Shown here piece by piece: positions 1 through 6,045 of a stretch of 7,367 bases of DNA (positions are counted from its first letter, which is position 1; each line of letters opens with the position of its first letter). The notes beneath the pieces were generated by a model that was not told the DNA's origin, did not search any database, and was given only the letters and a program-made list of their open reading frames with translations. The DNA is taken from assembly GCA_938029995.1 (NCBI GenBank), contig CALHGI010000527.1, forward strand, positions 1 to 7,367, given 5' to 3'. The DNA comes from an uncultured cyanobacterium. GTDB taxonomy: Bacteria > Cyanobacteriota > Cyanobacteriia > Phormidesmidales > Phormidesmidaceae. Both the position numbers and the translations under genes were made by a program.

Positions 1-1
1 G

Positions 2-97
2 AATTGGTTCTATTGGTATAACCGAGAGAGACCGCATTAATCATTGAATTATCAAACACCCGATGAAATTCATGATGAACATCACTTGAGTGTGTAA
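2..97 (+). pseudogene. 3' remnant of IS transposase (rve/DDE type), interrupted by a nonsense codon
   Basis: Frame 2 reads NWFYWYNRERPH, a stop (TAA, 38-40), then SLNYQTPDEIHDEHHLSV and a second stop (TAA, 95-97). The pattern W/FYN.ERPH..LNY.TP.E is the characteristic C-terminal end of rve-core transposases of the IS3/IS481 type, just after the last catalytic Glu helix. The stop at 38-40 replaces the residue that is normally Gln after RPH. CAA to TAA is a single C-to-T change, so this is most simply a point-mutated relic rather than a frameshift. Only the tail is inside the window, so the family and the state of the rest cannot be judged. The element's right end must lie downstream of base 97, but no terminal inverted repeat can be identified without the left end. 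Confidence 0.8.
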
Positions 98-114
98 TAC
101 TCATTGAGTGTGTA
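86..114. repeat. 11-nt direct repeat TTGAGTGTGTA, 18-nt period
   Basis: TTGAGTGTGTA occurs at 86-96 and again at 104-114. The 18-nt period keeps the transposase frame, so each copy would read LSV followed by a stop (TAA, then TAG). The second copy overlaps an inverted pair, ACTCA-T-TGAGT (99-109). It could be a small tandem duplication at the end of the IS, part of the element's terminal region, or a regulator site upstream of clpC; the sequence does not decide. Confidence 0.55.
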
Positions 115-135
115 GAACATGTGTGATTTTTTCAG

Positions 136-216
136 AGCTTAGTTGCCCTTCAAACTGTCTAAGCTTTGGGGTCCACTTCACACTGTCATACAACGATTCT
201 GAGCTGAACAGTGAAG
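136..216 (+). promoter_or_regulatory. Two tandem hairpins in the clpC leader
   Basis: Hairpin 1 pairs AGCTTAG (136-142) with CTAAGCT (159-165), extendable by one G-T and one A-T pair at the base, around a 16-nt loop. Hairpin 2 pairs CTTCA+CTGT (176-186, with a 2-nt bulge) with ACAGTGAAG (208-216). Neither is followed by a T-run, so they do not look like intrinsic terminators. If transcription begins upstream, they would fold in the 5' untranslated leader and end 24 nt before the clpC ATG. I could not identify a convincing -35/-10 pair in 1-240. A regulatory role is inference. Confidence 0.35.
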
Positions 217-240
217 AACCTTCAGTAACGGATATTCATT

Positions 241-2691
241 ATGTTTGATTTTTTTGTAGCGAGGGCGATTAGAGTTGTAACAAGTGCTCAGGAGGAAGCT
301 CATCGCCTTAATCATCCTTTTATGGGGTCAGATCACCTTCTTTTGGGGCTAATGGCAACAGAGCCCAATATGGCAGCGGATACTTTAAAGTCTCTAGGTA
401 TTACACTCACTATTGCACGAACTGCCGTTGAAGATCTTATCGGAAAAGGCTCTGCCAGGATTAGCAATGAAATTCAATTCACCCCTCGCTGTCGGCAGGT
501 ACTGGCACGATCTCTAAAAGAAGCTCAGCAGCTAGGTAAAAAGGCTGTAGATGCTGAGCATTTATTACTGGCAATGCTATGGGATGAAGACGGTTCAGCC
601 ATGAGGGTGCTAGAAAAGTTGAATGTTGACTGTCACAAGCTTCGCACTAACGTAGTGCAAGCGATCTCAAAGGCAAAACCTACTTCTACTGACAATCAGC
701 CTAAGCTTGAAAAGACACCAATCCTGGATAGCTTTGGTGTTAATCTAACGACATTAGCCACTTTAGGCAGACTGGATCCGGTAATTGGCCGTCAGCAGGA
801 AATTGAACAGTTAATTCAGATTTTAACTCGTCGAACTAAAAACAACCCTATTCTTATTGGTGAGCCTGGTGTGGGCAAAACAGCCTTGGCAGAAGGGTTA
901 GCTCAACGTATTGTCGACCATGATTTGCCTGAAAGTTTTCACAATAAGCAGATTGTAATGTTAAATGTGGGCTCCTTACTTGCCGGGACAAAGTATCGAG
1001 GTGAATTTGAGAAGCGTCTGAAGACCGTTGTGGCTGAAGTTCGTTCAGCTGGAAACATAATTCTGGTTATTGATGAGGTGCACACACTGATTGGTGCAGG
1101 CTCAGAAGAAGGCACGATGGACGCTGCAAATATCCTCAAACCAGCCTTATCACGGGGTGAGCTTCAGTGTATTGGCGCGACTACACTTGATGAGTACCGC
1201 AAACATTTTGAGCGGGACGCCGCTTTAGCACGTCGATTTCAACCAGTGGTAGTAGATGAACCGAGTGTTGATGAAACGATCTTAATTTTACAGGGATTGC
1301 GGAGTTGCTATGAACGACACCACCATTTGACTATTTCGGATCTAGCTTTAGCCGCCGCCGCTAAATTCTCAAATCGCTATATTTCAGATCGGTTTTTGCC
1401 CGACAAAGCAATTGATTTAATAGATGAAGCAGGCTCTCGTACGCATATTCTCTCCTCTAAGCAACAATTACCCACTTCCAAGGATCTAAGCAAGGAATTG
1501 CAACAGATTCAAAAAAAGAAAGATAATGCGATTCAGCAGCAAGAGTTCGCTCAAGCCAGTGCATTGCAAGTTCACGAAAAAGAGCTGGTGCAAAAGATTC
1601 AGTTAGCTACTCAAAATATTTCTGTTCTTAATTCCTCTCCCGTTGTAGATGAAGCCGATATTGCCCATGTTGTGTCAGCCTGGACTGGCATTCCAGTCAA
1701 CAAGTTGACAGAATCTGAGTCTGATCAGTTGCTCCGCATGGAAGAACTTTTGCATCAACGTTTAATTGGTCAAGCAGACGCCGTCAAGGCAATTGCAAGG
1801 TCAACTCGTCGTGCCCGTGTCGGGCTGCAAAACCCAAATCGCCCAATCGCTAGTTTTATCTTTGCCGGGCCTACAGGGGTAGGTAAAACAGAGCTGGTTA
1901 AGGCACTAGCGACAAGTTTCTTTGGGGCTGAAGCGGCTATGATTCGTTTGGATATGTCTGAATATATGGAGCGTCACACAATTGCTAAACTCATTGGTTC
2001 CCCACCGGGCTATGTCGGATACGGTGAAGGGGGACAGTTAACCGAATCTGTCCGTCGCAAGCCTTATACAGTCGTGCTGTTTGACGAAATCGAGAAAGCA
2101 CACCCCGATGTCGTTAACTTGCTGCTGCAAGTTTTAGACGAAGGTCGTTTAACCGATGCTAAAGGGCGTACTGTTAGCTTTAAGAATACGCTATTAGTCA
2201 TGACCTCAAATGTGGGTTCAAAATTGATTCAGAAGGGGGCGGCAGGATTAGGCTTTAATGTTGCTGATAATCAATCAAGTGCGAATTATAAGAACCTGGT
2301 GACGCTAATCAATGAAGAACTCAAGGAGTACTTCCGTCCAGAATTCCTGAATCGTCTTGACGAAGTCATTGTCTTTCGACAACTCATCAAGGATGAGATT
2401 AGAAAAATTGCTGATATCCTGCTAGGTGAATTCCGGAAACGTCTTTTTGAACAAAACATTAGTCTGGTTGCAACTGATCAATTTATGGAGCACTTAATTG
2501 AATCAGGCTATAACCCTGAACAAGGTGCACGCCCGTTGCGACGTGCAATTACGCGCCTGTTAGAAGATAGTTTTGCAGAGGCCATTCTTTCTAGCAAAGT
2601 TCAATCGGGAGATGTGGTCGTTGTGGATATCGATGACAACAATGAAGTTCAAATTCTACGAGAGGAGTTAACGACTAATGTTGTCTTATGA
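241..2691 (+). CDS. clpC: ClpC-type AAA+ protein unfoldase (HSP100), divergent paralogue
   Basis: ATP-driven hexameric unfoldase that delivers substrates to the cytosolic ClpP-type protease. In 816 aa the full ClpC layout is visible: two Clp_N repeats (about 4-66 and 80-142); AAA domain 1 with Walker A GEPGVGKT (207-214), pore loop GTKYRGEFE (249-257), Walker B ILVIDE (274-279) and arginine fingers R331-R332; a short UVR-type coiled-coil middle region (about 416-450, including QEF with Phe436); AAA domain 2 with Walker A GPTGVGKT (543-550), pore loop GYVGYGEGG (590-598), Walker B VVLFDE (611-616) and sensor-2 GARPLRR (762-768). LGF at 670-672 matches the ClpP-docking tripeptide, so coupling to a protease is likely. 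The short middle domain rules out the disaggregase ClpB. The N-domain departs from the usual housekeeping start (MFERFT.KA...), with [10 protein letters not shown] here, which suggests an extra paralogue. No clear Shine-Dalgarno site precedes the ATG. The downstream FAS1 gene is probably co-transcribed. Confidence 0.96.
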   Translation: MFDFFVARAIRVVTSAQEEAHRLNHPFMGSDHLLLGLMATEPNMAADTLKSLGITLTIARTAVEDLIGKGSARISNEIQFTPRCRQVLARSLKEAQQLGKKAVDAEHLLLAMLWDEDGSAMRVLEKLNVDCHKLRTNVVQAISKAKPTSTDNQPKLEKTPILDSFGVNLTTLATLGRLDPVIGRQQEIEQLIQILTRRTKNNPILIGEPGVGKTALAEGLAQRIVDHDLPESFHNKQIVMLNVGSLLAGTKYRGEFEKRLKTVVAEVRSAGNIILVIDEVHTLIGAGSEEGTMDAANILKPALSRGELQCIGATTLDEYRKHFERDAALARRFQPVVVDEPSVDETILILQGLRSCYERHHHLTISDLALAAAAKFSNRYISDRFLPDKAIDLIDEAGSRTHILSSKQQLPTSKDLSKELQQIQKKKDNAIQQQEFAQASALQVHEKELVQKIQLATQNISVLNSSPVVDEADIAHVVSAWTGIPVNKLTESESDQLLRMEELLHQRLIGQADAVKAIARSTRRARVGLQNPNRPIASFIFAGPTGVGKTELVKALATSFFGAEAAMIRLDMSEYMERHTIAKLIGSPPGYVGYGEGGQLTESVRRKPYTVVLFDEIEKAHPDVVNLLLQVLDEGRLTDAKGRTVSFKNTLLVMTSNVGSKLIQKGAAGLGFNVADNQSSANYKNLVTLINEELKEYFRPEFLNRLDEVIVFRQLIKDEIRKIADILLGEFRKRLFEQNISLVATDQFMEHLIESGYNPEQGARPLRRAITRLLEDSFAEAILSSKVQSGDVVVVDIDDNNEVQILREELTTNVVL

Positions 2692-2699
2692 CGAGTAAG

Positions 2700-2711
2700 A
2701 TAAAATTTTAT
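2700..2711. repeat. Perfect AT palindrome in the clpC-FAS1 gap
   Basis: ATAAAATTTTAT is a perfect 12-nt palindrome in the 31-bp spacer between the clpC stop and the FAS1 ATG. It is too AT-rich to act as a strong terminator. It may mark a weak processing or binding site, or be chance. Confidence 0.3.
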
Positions 2712-2722
2712 TCGGTAAATAA

Positions 2723-3151
2723 ATGACTGATATTATTGATACCGCCATCCAGGCAGGTTCTTTGAATATCCTAGTGACGGCTATTGAAACAGCTAGCCTG
2801 GTCAATATTCTCAAGGGAACGGGGCCGTTTACACTCTTGGCACCAACGGACGATGCCTTTGAGAAATTACCCAAAGGTGTGATGGAAGAACTCCTCAAGG
2901 ACATTCCCAAACTAAAAAAAATCCTGGCCTACCATGTCTTATCGGGTAAGGTCATGGCCGCTAATCTTACAAAGATGAAATCTGTGAAAACCGTTGAAGG
3001 ATCAAAGATTAAGATTAATGTCCCCATAGATATTAAGAACATCAAGCTGAATGATTCTATCGTGACACTCTTTGATGTCGCTGCTGACAATGGTGTTATT
3101 CATATCATTGATACGATCCTAACACCTGCATCGATCCTGCTCCAAAGTTAG
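2723..3151 (+). CDS. Single-domain FAS1 (fasciclin/beta-Ig-H3) protein, no signal peptide
   Basis: The 142-aa protein is essentially one FAS1 domain. It has the H1 motif FTLLAPTDDAF (36-46), the central YH pair (Y70-H71, in LAYHVLSGK) and the H2 motif GVIHIIDTIL (124-133). FAS1 domains are generally adhesion or protein-interaction modules, and many bacterial ones are exported (MPB70 type). Here the N-terminus, MTDIIDTAIQAGSLN, enters the domain directly with no hydrophobic leader, lipobox or membrane segment, so a cytosolic location is inferred. Single-FAS1 proteins of this size are common in cyanobacteria, with poorly defined roles. The start lies 31 bp after the clpC stop on the same strand, which suggests an operon. 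No good Shine-Dalgarno site is visible. The identity is firm, but the function and any link to ClpC are not. Confidence 0.93.
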   Translation: MTDIIDTAIQAGSLNILVTAIETASLVNILKGTGPFTLLAPTDDAFEKLPKGVMEELLKDIPKLKKILAYHVLSGKVMAANLTKMKSVKTVEGSKIKINVPIDIKNIKLNDSIVTLFDVAADNGVIHIIDTILTPASILLQS

Positions 3152-3182
3152 CTATTGTGATGTCTACGGGTGGAAAATATCT

Positions 3183-3221
3183 AGGGTTAGGCAGTTTACC
3201 CTTGAAAAGATAGGGATCTTT
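3183..3221 (+). terminator. Weak tandem hairpins downstream of the FAS1 gene
   Basis: Two small hairpins begin 32 bp after the FAS1 stop: AGGGT (3183-3187) with ACCCT (3198-3202), and AAAGAT (3206-3211) with ATCTTT (3216-3221) around a 4-nt AGGG loop. There is no T-tract beyond the stem's own three T's and the second stem is AT-rich, so termination here is only a possibility. Confidence 0.25.
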
Positions 3222-3258
3222 AAGTGCCGTAACAGAAAAAGATCAAATTCACGATAGA

Positions 3259-3396
3259 GTGACGACCTTTAAAGACATGCCTCCTGATAGGCCCAATCCG
3301 CATCAGGGTCCTTACTATGTCGTTGCTGATTTAGGGTATAAATTTGTCCGTAATATTTGCTGTTTATTGGACAGATTGCCCCATAGTTCGGCTTAG
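3259..3396 (+). CDS. Doubtful 45-codon ORF, GTG start, possibly a gene remnant
   Basis: In the 275-bp gap between the FAS1 and radical SAM genes, one frame is open from 3214 to the TAG at 3394-3396. The only reasonable start is GTG at 3259, giving VTTFKDMPPDRPNPHQ... and ending LDRLPHSSA. The composition is protein-like: PPDRPNPHQGPYY is followed by a short hydrophobic stretch, VVADLGYKFV. However, there is no ribosome-binding site, no recognised domain and no ATG upstream of the core. It may be a small unannotated gene, the remains of a longer one (the frame is closed upstream by TAG at 3211-3213), or chance. I do not recognise it. The rest of this gap holds only the weak hairpins at 3183-3221. 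Confidence 0.2.
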   Translation: MTTFKDMPPDRPNPHQGPYYVVADLGYKFVRNICCLLDRLPHSSA

Positions 3397-3426
3397 CAGC
3401 GCCACCATAATTCTTGGAAGAATGTT

Positions 3427-5001
3427 ATGAAAGCCTTGCTACTCTACCCTCACTTTCCTCAGTCTTTTTGGTCCTACGACCGCTTTATGGAAATTGCAGG
3501 GCTCAAGGCGGTGATTCCTCCCTTGGGGATTATTACAGTGGCTGCGCTCTTACCGTCAGACTGGGAAATTCGTTTTTGCGATCGCAATGTCATCCATGAA
3601 ACCGACGCAGATTGGGAATGGTGCGACATCGTCATTCTTTCTGCCATGCTAGTGCAAAAAACAGACTTTCAAGCCCTGATTCGAAAAGCGGTCCAGCTAG
3701 GCAAGAAAGTCGCCGTAGGAGGCCCCTACCCCACCTCTGTACCTCAAGATGCGTTAGATGCAGGAGCCCAGTTTTTAGTGCTGGATGAAGGGGAAAGGAC
3801 CGTTCCTCAATTTCTCAAAGCTCTGAGTCAGGGAGAAACCCATGGCATTTTCCGATCCCTTGAAAAACCCGATGTCACCCAGAGCCCCATGCCGCGCTTT
3901 GACCTACTGCAGCGAGACGCCTACTTGATGATGGCCATCCAGTTTTCCCGGGGGTGTCCCTTTAACTGTGAATTTTGCGACATCATCTCCCTATATGGTC
4001 GAAAACCCCGTACCAAAACCCCGACCCAAGCCCTAGCCGAGCTACAAACCCTCTATGACTTAGGTTGGCGTGGGTCACTCTTTATCGTAGATGACAACTT
4101 TATTGGCAATCAGCGCAATGTAAAGTGCTTCTTGAGAGAACTGATCCCATGGATGCAGCAACACCATTATCCATTTACCTTTATGACAGAAGCCTCAGTC
4201 AATTTGGCAGAGGATGACGAATTACTCCAGCTGATGGGTGAAGCAAGATTTTACGCCGTTTTTCTCGGGATTGAAACCCCTGACCAAGATAGCTTGCAGG
4301 TCACCCGCAAACTCCAAAATACCCGTAATCCGTTGGTGGAAGCTTGCAAAAAAATCAATGAGGCGGGGATGCTGATTTATGCCGGCTTTATCCTCGGTTT
4401 TGATGGAGAACGAGCAGGCGCAGGCGACCGTATTCAAGCCTTTGTCGAACAAACCAGCATTCCCCAACCCATGTTAGGTCTTTTGCAAGCATTGCCCAAT
4501 ACCGCCCTGTGGGAACGCCTCAAAAAAGAACAGCGTCTGCTCGAAAACTCTAACCATCTAACCGGCGATCAGAACACCTTGATGAATTTTATCCCCACAC
4601 GCCCAATTACAGAACTTGCTAGGGAATATGTCGATGGATTTTGGCAGATGTATGAGCCTCAACGGTATCTCAGACGTTGTTTACAACAATGTCTCAAAAT
4701 TCGTTGCCGACAACGTCGAAGGCAAACAATGCAGTTCCCATGGCACAAATGCCTACGCTTATTTGTCCAGCTTGTTTGGAGTCAAGGGATTCACCGAACC
4801 GAGATCCGAGGACAGTTTTGGCATCAACTCTGGATTATTTTATGGAACAAACCAGAGATTCTTAATGTATACTTGGGATTATGTGCTGCAGGCGAACATT
4901 TTTGGGAATATCGTGCGTTGGTCAAGGAACAAATTGCCCAACAGCTGGGCTATGATCCCCTCGCACGCAATGCAGACTTTAGGGTAATGTCGTGGGATTA
5001 A
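3427..5001 (+). CDS. B12-binding-domain radical SAM enzyme with DUF4070-type C-terminus (HpnP-like group)
   Basis: The 524-aa protein has three parts. An N-terminal Rossmann-like cobalamin-binding domain (about 1-135) includes PPLGIITVAALLP (31-43) and GGPYPTSVPQDAL (98-110). The radical SAM core has the 4Fe-4S motif C177-P-F-N-C181-E-F-C184 after SRG, then FIVDDNFIGNQRN (219-231) and FLGIETPDQDSL (279-290). A C-terminal helical DUF4070-like region starts near 350. Enzymes of this class use a 5'-deoxyadenosyl radical and cobalamin, often to methylate unreactive carbons; the hopanoid C-2 methylase HpnP has the same layout and length. The classic DxHxxG cobalamin motif is absent, which is common in this class. 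No hopanoid or tetrapyrrole gene lies nearby, so the substrate cannot be assigned. The ATG is supported by GGAAG at 3416-3420, 6 nt upstream. Codons look more GC-rich than in the neighbours, and the gene carries the window's only HIP1 site. Confidence 0.92.
   Translation: MKALLLYPHFPQSFWSYDRFMEIAGLKAVIPPLGIITVAALLPSDWEIRFCDRNVIHETDADWEWCDIVILSAMLVQKTDFQALIRKAVQLGKKVAVGGPYPTSVPQDALDAGAQFLVLDEGERTVPQFLKALSQGETHGIFRSLEKPDVTQSPMPRFDLLQRDAYLMMAIQFSRGCPFNCEFCDIISLYGRKPRTKTPTQALAELQTLYDLGWRGSLFIVDDNFIGNQRNVKCFLRELIPWMQQHHYPFTFMTEASVNLAEDDELLQLMGEARFYAVFLGIETPDQDSLQVTRKLQNTRNPLVEACKKINEAGMLIYAGFILGFDGERAGAGDRIQAFVEQTSIPQPMLGLLQALPNTALWERLKKEQRLLENSNHLTGDQNTLMNFIPTRPITELAREYVDGFWQMYEPQRYLRRCLQQCLKIRCRQRRRQTMQFPWHKCLRLFVQLVWSQGIHRTEIRGQFWHQLWIILWNKPEILNVYLGLCAAGEHFWEYRALVKEQIAQQLGYDPLARNADFRVMSWD
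3578..3585. repeat. HIP1 octamer GCGATCGC
   Basis: GCGATCGC is the highly iterated palindrome typical of many cyanobacterial genomes. It is the only copy I found in the window and lies inside the radical SAM coding region. It supports a cyanobacterial host; the low density would fit an accessory or plasmid-borne region, but one window is too small to conclude that. Confidence 0.8.
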
Positions 5002-5011
5002 AATTATCTAC

Positions 5012-5044
5012 CTGGGCCATCCCTGCTTCCCTGACGGCCACCAG
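5012..5044 (+). terminator. Possible hairpin terminator after the radical SAM gene
   Basis: CTGGGCC (5012-5018) pairs with GGC..CCAG inside 5036-5044 (two bases bulged), starting 10 nt after the stop codon. The stem is GC-rich but has a 17-nt loop and no T-tract, so it may be a 3'-end stabilising hairpin rather than a true intrinsic terminator. Confidence 0.3.
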
Positions 5045-5110
5045 CAACAAATAGAAAGGCAATTCTACACTACAAAGTCGCTCACGCCATAATGCTCAAA
5101 ATCAGAGTTG

Positions 5111-5127
5111 TTTAGCTATAGGCTAAA
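5111..5127. repeat. Inverted repeat TTTAGC-N5-GCTAAA
   Basis: TTTAGC (5111-5116) and GCTAAA (5122-5127) form a perfect 6-bp inverted repeat around TATAG. It sits mid-gap between the radical SAM and pentapeptide genes, with no T-run after it. It could be a protein-binding dyad upstream of the pentapeptide gene or a chance palindrome. Confidence 0.35.
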
Positions 5128-5134
5128 TACGTAC

Positions 5135-5163
5135 AGTGACTCACAATTTCCTCACTTTTTTTT
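5135..5163 (+). terminator. Weak stem followed by an eight-T run
   Basis: AGTGA (5135-5139) pairs with TCACT (5152-5156) around a 12-nt loop, and the run of eight T's covers 5156-5163. The T-tract is good but the stem is short and weak. It could be the actual 3' end of the radical SAM transcript, about 155 bp after its stop. Confidence 0.3.
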
Positions 5164-5182
5164 CTACTATTGAGAAGTGGTA

Positions 5183-5211
5183 TTGGCTGGTGAAAACTAT
5201 ACCTCTAAGAT
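5183..5211 (+). promoter_or_regulatory. Candidate sigma-70 promoter for the long pentapeptide gene
   Basis: TTGGCT (5183-5188) and TAAGAT (5206-5211) are separated by 17 bp and lie about 90 bp before the ATG at 5301. Each box matches consensus only moderately. The gap 5002-5300 otherwise holds the weak hairpins listed separately and no further ORF that I can support. Confidence 0.25.
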
Positions 5212-5300
5212 ATGTTTCTTATCTGATGCTTAAAGAGAGGATATATATTTTGTCTCAATAATTTACTCAATTAAAAAACACGCAGTTGAGGGATCAAGAT

Positions 5301-5843
5301 ATGGATGCTCAAGATATTTTGAAGCGCTATGCATCAGGACAACGAGATTTTAGTCATGTCAGTCTGTTTCAAGTCTGTCTGACAAATGCCAAGCTGATTG
5401 GTGCCAAGTTGATTAGTGCCGATTTACGAGAAGCAGATCTGACAGAGGCTCATCTCCAACAAGCGAAGCTAAATCAGGCAAATTTAGCGGGTGTAGCGAT
5501 GATTCAAGCTTGCTTAACCCATGCAGATTTGAGCGATGCAGACCTCAGTGGAGCGGATTTAACCCATGCGGATTTGACTGGAGCAGACCTCAGTGGAGCG
5601 GATTTAGGAGGAGCAGATTTACGCAAAGCTGACTTGCATAAAGCAGATCTGAGCGATAGTGATTTGCGATGTGCAGATTTGACCGGAGCAAATCTGCAGG
5701 ACGCAGATCTTAGTAATGCAAACTTGGATGGAGCCTATTTAGGTGAAGCAGATTTGACTGGAGCAACTATTTTAGGCGCAAATATTAACAGAGCCGAATT
5801 CAGTAGAACCAAGATGCCCGATGGCACCATTCATGATGAGTAA
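5301..5843 (+). CDS. Pentapeptide-repeat protein, about 30 repeats
   Basis: The 180-aa protein is almost entirely A(D/N)LxX pentapeptides, from about residue 17 to 169; this repeat folds into a right-handed quadrilateral beta-helix. Family members are abundant in cyanobacteria, and most have no known function. A 15-residue cap (MDAQDILKRYASGQR) precedes the repeats, and the tail is KMPDGTIHDE. I chose ATG 5301 over the in-frame TTG at 5286: the sequence GAGGGA (5288-5293) is a good ribosome-binding site about 8 nt before the ATG but overlaps the TTG codon, and the cap then aligns from Met with the second pentapeptide protein at 6628. No signal peptide is seen, so it is probably cytosolic. A 24-nt exact internal repeat (5538-5561 and 5583-5606) suggests recent growth of the array. 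There is no sign of a Qnr/MfpA-type gyrase-protection loop. Confidence 0.93.
   Translation: MDAQDILKRYASGQRDFSHVSLFQVCLTNAKLIGAKLISADLREADLTEAHLQQAKLNQANLAGVAMIQACLTHADLSDADLSGADLTHADLTGADLSGADLGGADLRKADLHKADLSDSDLRCADLTGANLQDADLSNANLDGAYLGEADLTGATILGANINRAEFSRTKMPDGTIHDE
5538..5606 (+). repeat. 24-nt exact coding repeat, 45-nt period
   Basis: Bases 5538-5561 and 5583-5606 are identical (GCAGACCTCAG...GGATTTA). The 45-nt offset equals three pentapeptides, so the frame and helix register are kept. Identity at synonymous sites beyond what the protein repeat needs points to a recent in-frame duplication or gene conversion. Confidence 0.75.
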
Positions 5844-5902
5844 TTGGGTCACCTCCAATCTGTCTTAACTTCTTGTCCTGTTATTTCTCCGATTTCTGTC
5901 GC

Positions 5903-5936
5903 GTTTGCTATGTGATTGTTTCCATTGATTGCAAAC
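5903..5936. repeat. Inverted repeat GTTTGC-N22-GCAAAC
   Basis: GTTTGC (5903-5908) and GCAAAC (5931-5936) lie in the 202-bp gap between the long pentapeptide gene and the SRPBCC gene. A second small dyad, CTAAT-N6-ATTAG (5964-5968 and 5975-5979), overlaps GATAAT (5971-5976), which resembles a -10 box but has no partner -35. No terminator with a T-tract is visible in this gap. Confidence 0.25.
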
Positions 5937-6004
5937 CCCTCACGATTTCCCCAAATTCTTCTTCTAATCTGATAATTAGAGGGATTTGGCACAATTACAG
6001 TGAC

Positions 6005-6043
6005 AGGGGTAGGGGAATGAATCAGAAAGTTAGCGATGGATAA
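6005..6043 (+). promoter_or_regulatory. Eight-codon upstream ORF with its own ribosome-binding site
   Basis: AGGGG at 6005-6009 lies 7 nt before ATG 6017. That ATG opens an 8-codon ORF, MNQKVSDG, ending at TAA 6041-6043, only 2 nt before the GTG start of the SRPBCC gene. The SRPBCC start has only a weak GGA (6038-6040) of its own, so it may depend on ribosomes finishing this leader and re-initiating. The peptide shows no run of a single amino acid that would suggest classical attenuation. This is inference from layout only. Confidence 0.4.
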
Positions 6044-6045
6044 CT

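Noticed and set aside
81..114. CIRCE (HrcA) heat-shock operator upstream of clpC
   Set aside because: CIRCE is TTAGCACTC-N9-GAGTGCTAA. Only the short CACT/GAGTG pieces resemble it, and arm length and spacing do not match.
939..1139. Minus-strand ORF of 66 codons inside clpC
   Set aside because: It lies wholly within the conserved AAA-1 domain of clpC and has no recognisable domain of its own; it is a shadow of the real gene.
241..2691. ClpB rather than ClpC identity
   Set aside because: ClpB has a long coiled-coil middle domain and no ClpP-docking loop. This protein has a short UVR-type middle region and LGF at 670-672.
2686..2910. Minus-strand ORF of 74 codons over the FAS1 gene
   Set aside because: It is antisense to the conserved FAS1 H1 region and shows no domain.
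3414..3599. Separate 61-codon plus-strand ORF at the start of the radical SAM gene
   Set aside because: It overlaps the radical SAM start in another frame, lacks a domain, and the GGAAG site is better placed for ATG 3427.
4222..4987. Several ORFs (4222-4467 minus, 4616-4987 plus, 4677-4865 plus) within the radical SAM gene
   Set aside because: All are embedded in other frames of a continuous, recognisable 524-codon gene.
5530..5720. CRISPR-like or minisatellite array
   Set aside because: The periodicity is the 15-nt coding rhythm of pentapeptides in an open frame, with no conserved repeat and unique spacer pattern.
5301..5843. Qnr/MfpA-like gyrase-protection protein
   Set aside because: Only the generic pentapeptide helix is shared; there are no projecting loops or dimer tail that would support that role.
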